64,000 nt of DNA, from positions 248,001 through 312,000 of the forward strand of contig NZ_JAFCJS010000002.1 of the NCBI RefSeq assembly GCF_018130825.1. The letters are read 5' to 3'. The stretch comes from Bradyrhizobium liaoningense (lineage in GTDB: Bacteria; Pseudomonadota; Alphaproteobacteria; Rhizobiales; Xanthobacteraceae). Below the pieces are notes generated by a model, which made no database searches, was not told the DNA's origin, and worked only from the letters and a program-made list of their open reading frames with translations. Positions 1-8,394 of the stretch are shown piece after piece. Each line of letters starts with the position of its first letter. Position 1 is the stretch's first letter. The position numbers were made by a program, and so were the translations under genes.

Positions 1-124
1 TCAAGGGACGGTATACCGGACCCAACAAGTCCCGACGGGAATTCAACCTTCATCGAATACGGCGGCGTCTCGATTCCGGATCGAGATGCCAGGACGGCCG
101 TTGCCTGGGGACTTATCAGTGACA

Positions 125-757
125 ATGGCAATTGAGATTTTACAGCTCCTGGTCCGATCGGCCGACAGCTGGATTTTTGAGGGCAGTGTTTCGGGTCTGA
201 GCGATCGTGAATGGATGGCCTTGCGCTATCTTGCCCGCGCAAACAGGTTTTCGAGGACGCCGAGCGCTCTTGCCAGCTTTCTGGGCACGACCCGCAGCGC
301 CGCATCGCAGATTGCCGCCGTGCTGCAGAGCAAGGGATTGATGGTCCGCAAGCCAGTTGCAGAGGACAAGCGTTCGATCGCGCTCTGTCTTACGGGAGCA
401 GGCGAGAGATTCCTCGATCATGATCCGATGAACGCTCTGCGAGACCGGCTTGTGGCACTTGATGTCATCGATCGATCTCAGCTGCTCGACACGCTTCGCC
501 GCGTCCTGGTCGGGTTCGACGTTGGCAAGCGCCGCCATCATGCCGACGTTTGTACCGGATGCATGTTCCTGATCGAGAGGGGCGAGGGGAAGGACCGACA
601 TTTCAGGTGCCAATTCTTCCGGAAAGCCATCGCCCAAAAAGACACGACCCTGCTTTGCGCCTATTTCGAGGGACGGAGCGAGAGGTCCGCTATAGGAGGC
701 CCGCAAGACCTTTTGGCGAAGGCCATGCGAGCACCTGCTATTTCCGGCGATACCTGA
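125..757 (+). CDS. MarR-type winged-helix regulator with C-terminal Cys cluster
   Basis: Probable one-component transcriptional regulator of 210 aa. The N-terminal two thirds has a MarR-like winged helix: a recognition segment with LASFLGTTRSAASQIAAVLQSKGLM, followed by a wing with RKPVAEDKRS. The C-terminal tail carries C-x2-C (CTGC) and two further cysteines (RCQFF and LLCAYFE), a pattern that could bind a metal or sense redox. An ATG at 86 would add 13 residues that look non-conserved, so 125 is preferred. The 3' end overlaps the convergent LysR gene by about 20 bp. The MarR fold is fairly sure; ligand and targets are unknown. Confidence 0.7.
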   Translation: MAIEILQLLVRSADSWIFEGSVSGLSDREWMALRYLARANRFSRTPSALASFLGTTRSAASQIAAVLQSKGLMVRKPVAEDKRSIALCLTGAGERFLDHDPMNALRDRLVALDVIDRSQLLDTLRRVLVGFDVGKRRHHADVCTGCMFLIERGEGKDRHFRCQFFRKAIAQKDTTLLCAYFEGRSERSAIGGPQDLLAKAMRAPAISGDT

Positions 758-1637
758 GTGCCTCGACCAGGAGCGAAAAGGCCGGCGAGGGTTGGCGGCG
801 GCTCGGATAGTACAGATGATAGCCCGAGAACGGCGGACACCAGTCCGATAGCACCCTGACAAGCTTGCCGCTGGACAGGTAGGGCTGCACGTGTCCTTCC
901 GTGAGGTAGGCGAGGCCCAGGCCCTTGAGCGCTCCGTCGAGCAGAAGGCCGGCGCTGTTGAAGACGAGCTGTCCGTCGACGCGCACATTCAGCTCGCGGC
1001 CGCCTTTCTCGAACTCCCACGCATACAGGCTGCCGCCATGGGTCGGCAGGCGCAGGTTGAGGCAGTTGTGGTGCGTCAGATCCTGCGGAATCCTCGGGCG
1101 CTTGCGTGCGGCGAAGTAGGAGGGCGAACCGACCACGGCCATGCGAAGGTCGGGACTGACGCGTACCGCGATCATGTCCCTGGCCACGAGCTCACCGGGT
1201 CGAATGCCCGCATCGACCTGCTGCGCCACGATGTTGGTGAGACCGTAGTCGATGACGATCTCGACATGGATGTCGGGGTATTTCGGGAGGAGCCTGGCCA
1301 GTGCGGGCAGCACGATTTCGGCGGCGGCGTATTCGGTCGCGGTCAACCGCACGGTCCCGGCCGGTTTCTCCCTGAGCTCGCTGAGCGCGGCGAGGTCGGC
1401 GTCCATCTCGCTGAATTTGGGAGCGATGCTTGCAAACAGGCGTTCTCCGGCCTGGGTCGGTGTGACGCTCCGCGTCGTCCGGTTGAGCAGCCGCATGCCG
1501 AGCCGCTCCTCCAGGTTCCGGATGATCTGGCTGAGCGCAGACTGCGTCATGCCGAGCTTTGCCGCTGCACGCGTGAAGCTGCGTTCGCGCGCCACTGCAA
1601 GGAAGGCGAGGAGATCGCCCGCATCGTCCCGGTTCAT
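738..1637 (-). CDS. LysR-family transcriptional regulator
   Basis: A 299-aa LysR-type regulator. Residues about 4-62 form the winged HTH (ARERSFTRAAAKLGMTQSALSQ and the following LEERLGMRLLNRTTR). The rest is the periplasmic-binding-protein-like effector domain. It is divergent from the MFS/CMD/cupin/SDR cassette starting at 1749, so it probably controls that cassette and itself. A 15-bp inverted repeat of the LysR type lies at 1640-1654, next to its start codon. Length and architecture are typical; the inducer cannot be read from sequence. Confidence 0.9.
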   Translation of the reverse strand: MNRDDAGDLLAFLAVARERSFTRAAAKLGMTQSALSQIIRNLEERLGMRLLNRTTRSVTPTQAGERLFASIAPKFSEMDADLAALSELREKPAGTVRLTATEYAAAEIVLPALARLLPKYPDIHVEIVIDYGLTNIVAQQVDAGIRPGELVARDMIAVRVSPDLRMAVVGSPSYFAARKRPRIPQDLTHHNCLNLRLPTHGGSLYAWEFEKGGRELNVRVDGQLVFNSAGLLLDGALKGLGLAYLTEGHVQPYLSSGKLVRVLSDWCPPFSGYHLYYPSRRQPSPAFSLLVEALRYRRK

Positions 1638-1639
1638 TA

Positions 1640-1654
1640 ATTAGCCCAGCTAAT
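1640..1654. promoter_or_regulatory. Candidate LysR operator (ATTAGC-N3-GCTAAT)
   Basis: A perfect 6-bp inverted repeat with a 3-bp spacer, containing a T-N11-A core, lies in the 111-bp gap between the LysR gene and the divergent MFS gene. Position and symmetry fit an autoregulatory LysR site. Binding is inferred. Confidence 0.45.
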
Positions 1655-1748
1655 GACTGCATTCGAAATCTATCACCTAATCGGGGAAGCGCGGAAGCTC
1701 TAGGTTCGGCTCAGCCATCAGACCAACGAAGCAGGAACCGAGAGAGGC

Positions 1749-2957
1749 ATGTCGGCAACAACGATGCAGGAGCCGGTCGCGGGCCCTGGCGGGGCTGCAG
1801 CCTTGCTGCCGATCATGGGCGTGGTCTTCGTGGCCTTCCTCGTCATCGGCGTTGCGATGCCCGTGCTTCCGCTTCACGTCCATGATGGGCTGGGCTTCGG
1901 CACCTTCGTGGTCGGCCTCGTCGCCGGCAGTCAGTTTGCGGCCTCGCTGGTGTCGCGGCCATGGGCGGGCCACTTTTCGGACAGAAGCGGAGCCAAGCGC
2001 GGCGTGGTCGCCGGTCTGCTTGCGGCCGCGGTGTCCGGACTGCTGTATCTGGCTTCGCTGGGATTGACCCACGCGCCGCTGATCTCGGTCGCGATACTTC
2101 TGCTCGGGCGCGCGTTGTTGGGCGCGGCCGAGAGCTTCATCATCACCGCTGCGGTGAGTTGGGGGCTTGCACTTGCCGACAGCCGCAGCACAGGCAAGGT
2201 GATCGCCTGGGTGGGGTCAGGGATGTTCGCGGCCTTCGCGATCGGCGCGCCCGCAGGCTCCGCGCTCTACGCTGCCTATGGATTTGCCGCGATCGCGACC
2301 GCGACGGCGGTGGCGCCGCTGCTGACACTGCTGCTCGTCGCGCCGCTTCCCGCAATTGCGCCGGTGCACCAGGCGCGTCTCTCGTTCGTTCAGGTGGTCG
2401 GATCGGTGTGGGCGCCGGGTTTCGGCTCGGCACTCGGCAGCGTCGGGTTCGGTGCGGTGACGACGTTCGTCGCCTTGCTGTTCGCGCACCGTGGATGGGC
2501 GAGCGGCTGGCTCGCCTACAGCGCCTACGCGGTCGCGTTCATCCTGGCACGGGCGTTCTTCAGTCACGTGGCTGACGCAGTCGGCGGCGCAAAGGTCGCG
2601 CTGGTCTGCGCGCTGATCGAAGCGGTCGGGCAGGCGCTGATCTGGCTCGCCGCCCGACCCGAAATGGCGCTCGCCGGCGCGGCGCTGACCGGCTTCGGCT
2701 TCTCGCTGGTGTATCCCGGCTTCGGCGTCGAAGCCGTACGCCGCGTTCCCGCGCAGAGCCGCGGCCTCGCCATGGGCGCCTACACCGCCTTCCTGGACCT
2801 CGCGCAAGGGCTCGCAAGCCCTGCGCTCGGACTGATCGCGACCGGCGCGCGCCTCAACACCGTGTTTCTCGTCAGCGCCATGACCGTGCTCTGTGCCGCA
2901 CTCGTCGCCTGGTGGCTGATCGCGCACCCCTCAACATTGGAAGGATCCGAGCGATGA
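1749..2957 (+). CDS. MFS transporter, YfcJ/YhhS-like
   Basis: A 402-aa inner-membrane major facilitator with about 12 hydrophobic segments. The loop after the second segment carries the MFS signature (RPWAGHFSDRSGAKRG). The overall pattern resembles the YfcJ/YhhS (UPF0226) efflux-type MFS group; this is a by-eye judgement. Substrate is unknown. It is the first gene of a four-gene cassette, and its stop overlaps the next start (ATGA at 2954-2957), implying translational coupling. Divergent LysR control is likely. Confidence 0.85.
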   Translation: MSATTMQEPVAGPGGAAALLPIMGVVFVAFLVIGVAMPVLPLHVHDGLGFGTFVVGLVAGSQFAASLVSRPWAGHFSDRSGAKRGVVAGLLAAAVSGLLYLASLGLTHAPLISVAILLLGRALLGAAESFIITAAVSWGLALADSRSTGKVIAWVGSGMFAAFAIGAPAGSALYAAYGFAAIATATAVAPLLTLLLVAPLPAIAPVHQARLSFVQVVGSVWAPGFGSALGSVGFGAVTTFVALLFAHRGWASGWLAYSAYAVAFILARAFFSHVADAVGGAKVALVCALIEAVGQALIWLAARPEMALAGAALTGFGFSLVYPGFGVEAVRRVPAQSRGLAMGAYTAFLDLAQGLASPALGLIATGARLNTVFLVSAMTVLCAALVAWWLIAHPSTLEGSER

Positions 2958-3733
2958 AGCTGCTCGCAGTCACCCTGTTTTCGTTCTGCCTGTGCGCCGG
3001 CGACGTGGCCGCCGCCAGCGAGGTACAAGGAGCCCATCTTATGTCGAAGCCCGAAGACATCCGCGCCGTCGCGCCCGCGCTCGAAAGCTTTGCGCAGAAG
3101 GTTCTCAAGGACGATCTCTGGAAGCGGCCGGGCCTCTCGGTCCGGGACCGCAGCATCGTCACCGTCGCGGCTCTCATTGCCCGCAACCAGACGGTGGAGC
3201 TGCCGACCTATCTCGGTCTCGCGCTCGACAGCGGCGTGAAGCCGTCCGAGATCTCCGAGATCATCACGCATCTGGCCTTCTACACCGGCTGGGCGAATGC
3301 GATGGGGGCGATCCCGGCGGCGCGGGATGCGTTCAGGAGCCGCAACGTCGGCGCCGATCAACTGCCGCCGGCCTCGGGACCGCAGCTTCCGCTCGACGAA
3401 GCCGCGGAGAACCAGCGCGCGAGCCGTGTCGGCGACCAGTTCGGGCAGATCACGCCGAGCCTCGTGCAATACACGACCGACGTGCTGTTCAGGGATCTGT
3501 GGCTGCGGCCGGCGCTGGCGCCGCGCGACCGCAGCCTGGTCACCGTGAGCGCGCTGATCGCGACCGGCCAGGTCGCGCAGATCACCTATCATTTGAACCG
3601 GGCGATGGATAACGGGTTGACACGTGAGGAGGCCGGCGAGGTGCTCGGGCATCTCGCCTTCTACGCCGGCTGGCCCAACGCGTTCTCCGCGGCGCCGGTC
3701 GTCAAGGACGTCATCGAGAAACGTCCGCACTGA
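2954..3733 (+). CDS. Secreted carboxymuconolactone-decarboxylase-like protein, two repeats
   Basis: A 259-aa protein with an N-terminal signal peptide (hydrophobic [19 protein letters not shown]), so probably periplasmic. Two CMD-like repeats follow, each with RDRS-(I/L)-VTV and a late HLAFY-x-GW-x-NA motif (about residues 35-115 and 160-255). The CxxC of AhpD-type peroxidases is absent, so the gamma-carboxymuconolactone-decarboxylase side of the family fits better. The ATG at 2954 overlaps the MFS stop; an in-frame ATG at 2912 lies inside that gene and would bury the signal peptide. Catalytic activity is not established. Confidence 0.85.
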   Translation: MKLLAVTLFSFCLCAGDVAAASEVQGAHLMSKPEDIRAVAPALESFAQKVLKDDLWKRPGLSVRDRSIVTVAALIARNQTVELPTYLGLALDSGVKPSEISEIITHLAFYTGWANAMGAIPAARDAFRSRNVGADQLPPASGPQLPLDEAAENQRASRVGDQFGQITPSLVQYTTDVLFRDLWLRPALAPRDRSLVTVSALIATGQVAQITYHLNRAMDNGLTREEAGEVLGHLAFYAGWPNAFSAAPVVKDVIEKRPH

Positions 3734-3746
3734 GGGAAGCCGGACC

Positions 3747-4250
3747 ATGCCTCACGTCACACGCAGGGAGGCGCTGATCGGCGGCGCCGTCGCTGCGATC
3801 GGAGTTCGCCACGCGCTTGCGGCCACAGCACAGAAGGAAGCCCACATGGACATCGACATCAAAAGAAACGGATCGCGCCCCTCTCAGAAGGGTCCTACCG
3901 ACTGGTTCACCGGAACGGTTCGCATCGATCCGCTGTTCCAGGCGCCCGATCCCGCGCGCGTGGCGGCCGGTCAGGTGACATTTGAACCGGGTGCCCGAAC
4001 CGCCTGGCACACGCATCCGCTCGGCCAGACCCTGATCGTCACCGCCGGGCTCGGCTGGGTGCAGCGGGAGGGCGGCCCGGTCGAAGAGATCCGGCCCGGC
4101 GACGTCGTGTGGTTTCCGCCGGGACTGAAGCACTGGCACGGAGCCTCGCCGACGACAGCGATGACGCACATCGCCATCCAGGAAGCCCTCGGCGGCAAAA
4201 CCGTTGACTGGATGGAGAAGGTCAGCGACGAACAATATCGCAGGGCATAG
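3747..4250 (+). CDS. Exported cupin-domain protein
   Basis: A 167-aa protein whose N-terminus has a twin-arginine-like signal ([15 protein letters not shown] followed by an Ala-rich stretch). It then has a single cupin_2 barrel: the first metal motif region [20 protein letters not shown] and the second [19 protein letters not shown], with several potential metal-binding His. Small exported cupins next to CMD proteins are common in proteobacterial cassettes with SDR enzymes. The start at 3747 follows the CMD stop by 13 bp. The reaction is unknown; metal binding is inferred from the histidines. Confidence 0.85.
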   Translation: MPHVTRREALIGGAVAAIGVRHALAATAQKEAHMDIDIKRNGSRPSQKGPTDWFTGTVRIDPLFQAPDPARVAAGQVTFEPGARTAWHTHPLGQTLIVTAGLGWVQREGGPVEEIRPGDVVWFPPGLKHWHGASPTTAMTHIAIQEALGGKTVDWMEKVSDEQYRRA

Positions 4251-4304
4251 CTCGCGGAGAAGCCACGTCGAGCTTGCGTTCTGCGAAGACCCAGGGAGCA
4301 GCGC

Positions 4305-5078
4305 ATGGCGATCGTCTTCATCACCGGCAGCACGGATGGTCTTGGCCGGGCAGCGGCGCAATCGCTGCTCGATCAGGGACACCGCGTGGTGCTGCACGCG
4401 CGCTCGGCCGAGCGCGCCGCGGCGGTCGCGGACTTCGCCTCGCATGCCGCGGGGATCGTGGTCGGCGACCTCAGGAGCGCCGTCGAGACGAAAGGCATCG
4501 CGGACCAGGTCAACGCGATCGGACGCATGGATGCGATCATCCACAATGCCGGCGTCTATACCGAGCGGAGCCGCGGCCCGACCGCGGAGGGACATGCCGG
4601 CACGCTGGCGATCAACACGCTGGCGCCGTACATGCTGACGGCCCTGATCGCGCGGCCGAAGCGGCTCGTCTATCTCAGCAGCGGCCTGCATCGCGGCGGC
4701 GAGGGCTCATTGCGCGACCTCGACTGGACCCAGCGAAGCTGGGATGCGGGGAAGGCCTATGCCGAAAGCAAGCTGCACGCGGTCGCGCTGGCTTACGCGC
4801 TGGCGCGGCGCTGGCCGAACGTCCTCTGCAATGCGGTCGATCCCGGTTGGGTGCGCACCAGAATGGGCGGTGCGGGCGCCCCCGTGGATCTCGACACCGG
4901 ACAGCGGACACAGTCCTGGCTCGCCGTGAGCGAGGAGCCGGCCGCGATGGTCAGCGGCCGCTACTGGCATCACCTGCGGCAGGAGCCGCCGGCCGCTGAG
5001 GCGTCCGACCCGACATTCCAGGACGCGCTTATCGCCAGACTGGGCGAGCTGACAGGCGTGCAGCTTCCGATGGCGTAG
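4305..5078 (+). CDS. Short-chain dehydrogenase/reductase (SDR)
   Basis: A 257-aa cytoplasmic NAD(P)-dependent SDR. It has the cofactor motif TGSTDGLG (residues 7-14), NAG (81-83), the catalytic serine region YLSSG (123-127) and the Y152-x3-K156 catalytic pair (YAESK). It closes the LysR-divergent cassette, 54 bp after the cupin gene. Classical SDR length and motif order are intact, so it is probably active. Substrate is unknown; the cassette hints at a small organic or aromatic compound. Confidence 0.88.
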   Translation: MAIVFITGSTDGLGRAAAQSLLDQGHRVVLHARSAERAAAVADFASHAAGIVVGDLRSAVETKGIADQVNAIGRMDAIIHNAGVYTERSRGPTAEGHAGTLAINTLAPYMLTALIARPKRLVYLSSGLHRGGEGSLRDLDWTQRSWDAGKAYAESKLHAVALAYALARRWPNVLCNAVDPGWVRTRMGGAGAPVDLDTGQRTQSWLAVSEEPAAMVSGRYWHHLRQEPPAAEASDPTFQDALIARLGELTGVQLPMA

Positions 5079-5480
5079 CCTGCAACTAACACGCTCCAAA
5101 CCACGGGCGGGATCAATAAACCGGGAGGTGTGAAGCGGCTCACATTCGCCCCGGAGAATTGGCTCTAGAAAAGCTCGGGAGCCGGCAAGCTTCCGCTCTG
5201 CGCCGATGGCCGCGATGGGTGCGCCAGCCGCGAAGCTCGGAGCGGCAGGCCTGAACTCCGGTTCCGCGTCGTTTGGACGATCATTCGATTGGATTTCAAG
5301 CGGGCGCCCACCATCGATGGTGAGCGTCCTGGACGGAAAACAGACCGGCAGGATGCCGGCACCGCGGATGCGGAGAACAGCGCCGGCTCGTTTCGCCCGT
5401 TGCGCGCTTTTCTGTCCGGCATAGACTTTGAGTAGGCGTGAGGATTTTGCGCCGGCTGTTGCGCGGCTGAGGGTTGCGTC
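5079..5480. other. 402-bp intergenic region before the CHAT operon
   Basis: No convincing gene. Short ORFs on both strands lack recognisable protein features. The region should hold the promoter of the three-gene CHAT unit, but no clear -35/-10 or operator palindrome was recognised. A GAGGG stretch about 8 nt before 5481 supports a GTG start there. Confidence 0.5.
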
Positions 5481-6710
5481 GTGGCGAAAGTCGTTTTCAA
5501 TCTGACCATTGAAGATAGTGGCGAAAGTCATTGCCGCATCGTCGCGGAATACAATTCATCGAGCCGCGAGATTGAAGTCGAGAAGCTCAAGCCGAGCTTT
5601 CGTCAGAATCTGAGGCCGTTGCAGGAGGCCATTCTCCAATGCGCTGCCGCGCGCAACGCCGACGTAGCATTGCGCCCGCGAAACGATGCGGTCGCGGCAA
5701 ATGGCGGTGATGAAGCAAGACCCGCTTTCCGTGATGCCGCGGGAAGTCTGACCTCGGGATCGGACGAGCGGATCGTGCAGGAGGTCGGATCGCAACTCTT
5801 CGAGTTCATCTTTCAGCGCAAGATCCTCGAGCTCTATCAGGAATGTTCCCAGGCGGCGCGAAAGGTCGATCAGCCGTTCCTGATCCGTTTGCGGGTCACC
5901 GATCCCACGCTCGCCTACGTGCCCTGGGAGACGATGTACGACAAGAAGAACCGCTTCTACGTGACGACGTCCCAGAGCACGCCATTCACGCGTGCCGTCG
6001 ACGACTATGCCGAGGAGCGCAGGGTGGCCGCGGCAAGGCCGATACGGGTGCTGGGCATGGCCGCACGGGTCAAGGTGTTGAACGGATTCCCGCTGGACGA
6101 GATCGAGGTCGATGCCGAGCAGGTCGCGATCAAGAAGGCGCTGAGCGAGCTGAACGACGGCAAGCGGCTGAAACTGTCGTGGATACCCTCGGCGAAGGCC
6201 CGGGATCTCAACCGCCGCTTCCTGAGGGGGGATGAGGGCAAGCGGTGGGACCTGTTTCACTTCATCGGGCATGGCGGCCACGATCCCGAGCGGCAGATGG
6301 GCTTCATCGTGGTGCAGGAGGAGGGCGGGTCGAAGGGGATCAGGCTCTATGCCGACATGCTGAAAGCGTTTCTGACTCAGCCCGGTCAGACGCCGAGCCT
6401 CGTCGTCCTGAACTCCTGCAGCGGTGCCCAGGGCGAACCCGGCTCGCTGTTCTCGAGCACCGCCGCCGAGCTCATTCAGGGAGGCGTGCCCGCCGTGATC
6501 GCCATGCAGTTCGAGATCAGCGACAATATGGGTCTGGCCTTCGCCGACACCTTCTACACCTATCTGGCGGAAAGCGTTTCGATTCAGGCGGCGCTTGCGC
6601 ATACCCGGGCCGAATTGAAGGCGCGGCAATTCGCCGAATGGATTTCGCCGGTTCTGTACATGCGCGGCCTCGACGGGGAAATTTTCGTGGACCGGGCCGG
6701 ATCGGAGTGA
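5481..6710 (+). CDS. CHAT-domain protein (caspase-like cysteine protease fold)
   Basis: A 409-aa protein with a GTG start. The N-terminal about 55 residues are strand-rich and end with RQNLRPLQEAI. A central region (about 95-250) follows, and the CHAT domain is at about 185-405. The putative catalytic His is H264 in FIGHGG and the Cys is C313 in VLNSCSGAQ, followed by the conserved GGVPAVIAMQFEISD segment and the ALAHTRAEL helix. Both catalytic residues are present, so peptidase activity is plausible. No signal peptide or TM segment, so cytosolic. The next gene follows after 10 bp and a second CHAT protein is third. CHAT proteins are often parts of conflict or cell-death systems; that role here is inference. 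Confidence 0.85.
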   Translation: MAKVVFNLTIEDSGESHCRIVAEYNSSSREIEVEKLKPSFRQNLRPLQEAILQCAAARNADVALRPRNDAVAANGGDEARPAFRDAAGSLTSGSDERIVQEVGSQLFEFIFQRKILELYQECSQAARKVDQPFLIRLRVTDPTLAYVPWETMYDKKNRFYVTTSQSTPFTRAVDDYAEERRVAAARPIRVLGMAARVKVLNGFPLDEIEVDAEQVAIKKALSELNDGKRLKLSWIPSAKARDLNRRFLRGDEGKRWDLFHFIGHGGHDPERQMGFIVVQEEGGSKGIRLYADMLKAFLTQPGQTPSLVVLNSCSGAQGEPGSLFSSTAAELIQGGVPAVIAMQFEISDNMGLAFADTFYTYLAESVSIQAALAHTRAELKARQFAEWISPVLYMRGLDGEIFVDRAGSE

Positions 6711-6720
6711 GTTTTCATCC

Positions 6721-8319
6721 ATGCAAGGCGTTGACCCGTCGATCGTAGCTCTCTGCCTCGGTGCGATTGCGATCTGCGTCGTCAGCGCGATCGACTTTCA
6801 CGCGCCCTTCGAAATCTCGGACATTCGCTATGCCGTGATGCGCGATCGCTATTATTTTGCGGTCTTTGGCTACGTCATGATCGCGGTGGTGTTCTATTTC
6901 TTCGTCGCGATCCTGCTGTCCCGCGGACTCGAACCGCTCGTTGCGATACCTGCGACGATCGCCTTCATGGTGCTGGCGCCCCACCTGCCGCTGCTCGGTT
7001 GGGTGATCGATTTCCTGCGGACCATGATGCAGACGCTGGCCCGCTACCCGCAGGCCGTGGAGACGGTCATCGTGGCCATCGCGCGGTCGCCGATCAGCGT
7101 GACGGAGCGGGCAAGGCCCGAGTTGCAGCGCGAGCTCGAAGGCTACGGCGTTCCCGCCGGGCTGATCGAGAAGGCGCTCAATGACGACAACGACGTGCTC
7201 GCCGTCGGCGCGGCAACCATGATCAAGCAGGTCGCTTCCCTCCACACCAGTTTTGTCGCGCTGCGCGAGAACAAGCGGTTCGACAGGTTTTTCCGGGCCC
7301 GGAAAGCCGCCTTCGACGAGATGGAAAAGCAATATCGGCGCATGCTGCGACGCTCGGCCCGTGCGCTCCTGCTGACGGAGGACATCACGGTGTCGGACGT
7401 GGACGCGATGGAGCTGGTGCTCGAGATTTCCGATTTCATCGCGGAGGAATGCGAGGATCTGCGCGTCGCCTACCAGCGTCGATTGGCCGAGGCGACGCTG
7501 TCGGTCGTCGACAGGCGCGACTCCCGGATCGAGCTGATTTCCAGCTTCGGATATCACACTGTTCTCCCCCAGCCGCTGCCGTTTGCCCCCCTGGTGATCA
7601 TCTTCGTGCTCGACTTCGTGGTCTCCGTCTTGCCGCTGCTCTTCATGAACCTGTCGAAGAACTATGAAGTCGGCTCGCTGACCGGAGGGCTCTCCTCCGC
7701 CGCACATGCGGTAGCCCTGACGATCTCGATCTTCTTTGCGATCTATCCGAAGGCCTCGACGAATTTCGCGCGCCCCTCGCTATACGCCTTGCCCTGGCGC
7801 TCCTACGTGGTGTTCGGGGGGCTATCCTATCTGATCGGCAACGCCGTGCTCTGGATCACCTACAGCACGATCCCGATCGCGCCCGGCTGGCTGGCCAGCG
7901 GTCATCCGCTTGCGGCAAGCTCGCTGGTGTCCCTGGTCTTCCTGGTCAATACGATGGTCCTGAGCATTCTTCTCGACGTGCGGCTCCGGGCCGATCGACT
8001 GGACTATCACGAAGCAAGGCTGAGGGATGGCGCGACCCATGCGGTGGTCATGGCCTCTACCATGCTCTGTCTTCTCATCGGCTTCACATTGGTGAGCAGG
8101 CATTTTGGCCTGAACATGCCGTACATCTCCTGGCTGCAATACGGGTTCATCGTCGCTCTGTTCGGCGTGCTCGGCTTCGTCATGGGTTATCTCGTGCCGT
8201 CGACCGCGGAAGCCTACATCGAGGCCAACAAGCTGATCCGGAAATCGTCGGCGCTTGATGGCAATCGGCTCGAATGGGCGGCACCGGCGTCTCAGCCGAG
8301 CACGCAGCTCAGATCTTGA
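6721..8319 (+). CDS. Polytopic membrane protein between two CHAT genes
   Basis: A 532-aa protein of unrecognised family. Hydrophobic segments lie at about 7-24, 46-66, 72-98, 286-309, 325-342, 361-381, 398-418, 440-458 and 469-492. A charged cytosol-like region of about 180 residues (100-280, Arg/Glu-rich, helical) sits between the third and fourth segments, and the C-terminal tail is about 40 residues. It starts 10 bp after the first CHAT gene and ends 75 bp before the second, so it is probably cotranscribed. It could be the membrane partner, anchor or proteolytic target of the CHAT proteins. No function is established. Confidence 0.8.
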   Translation: MQGVDPSIVALCLGAIAICVVSAIDFHAPFEISDIRYAVMRDRYYFAVFGYVMIAVVFYFFVAILLSRGLEPLVAIPATIAFMVLAPHLPLLGWVIDFLRTMMQTLARYPQAVETVIVAIARSPISVTERARPELQRELEGYGVPAGLIEKALNDDNDVLAVGAATMIKQVASLHTSFVALRENKRFDRFFRARKAAFDEMEKQYRRMLRRSARALLLTEDITVSDVDAMELVLEISDFIAEECEDLRVAYQRRLAEATLSVVDRRDSRIELISSFGYHTVLPQPLPFAPLVIIFVLDFVVSVLPLLFMNLSKNYEVGSLTGGLSSAAHAVALTISIFFAIYPKASTNFARPSLYALPWRSYVVFGGLSYLIGNAVLWITYSTIPIAPGWLASGHPLAASSLVSLVFLVNTMVLSILLDVRLRADRLDYHEARLRDGATHAVVMASTMLCLLIGFTLVSRHFGLNMPYISWLQYGFIVALFGVLGFVMGYLVPSTAEAYIEANKLIRKSSALDGNRLEWAAPASQPSTQLRS

Positions 8320-8394
8320 TTTCATGCCGGGCTCGCAAGCCCGTGCGCCATATGAGGACGCGACGAAGCAGATCGTCTGGAGAGGGGCGAAGTC

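Noticed and set aside
9..18. GntR-like palindrome CGGTATACCG at the left edge
   Set aside because: Only 10 bp, with no gene context visible to its left; could be chance.
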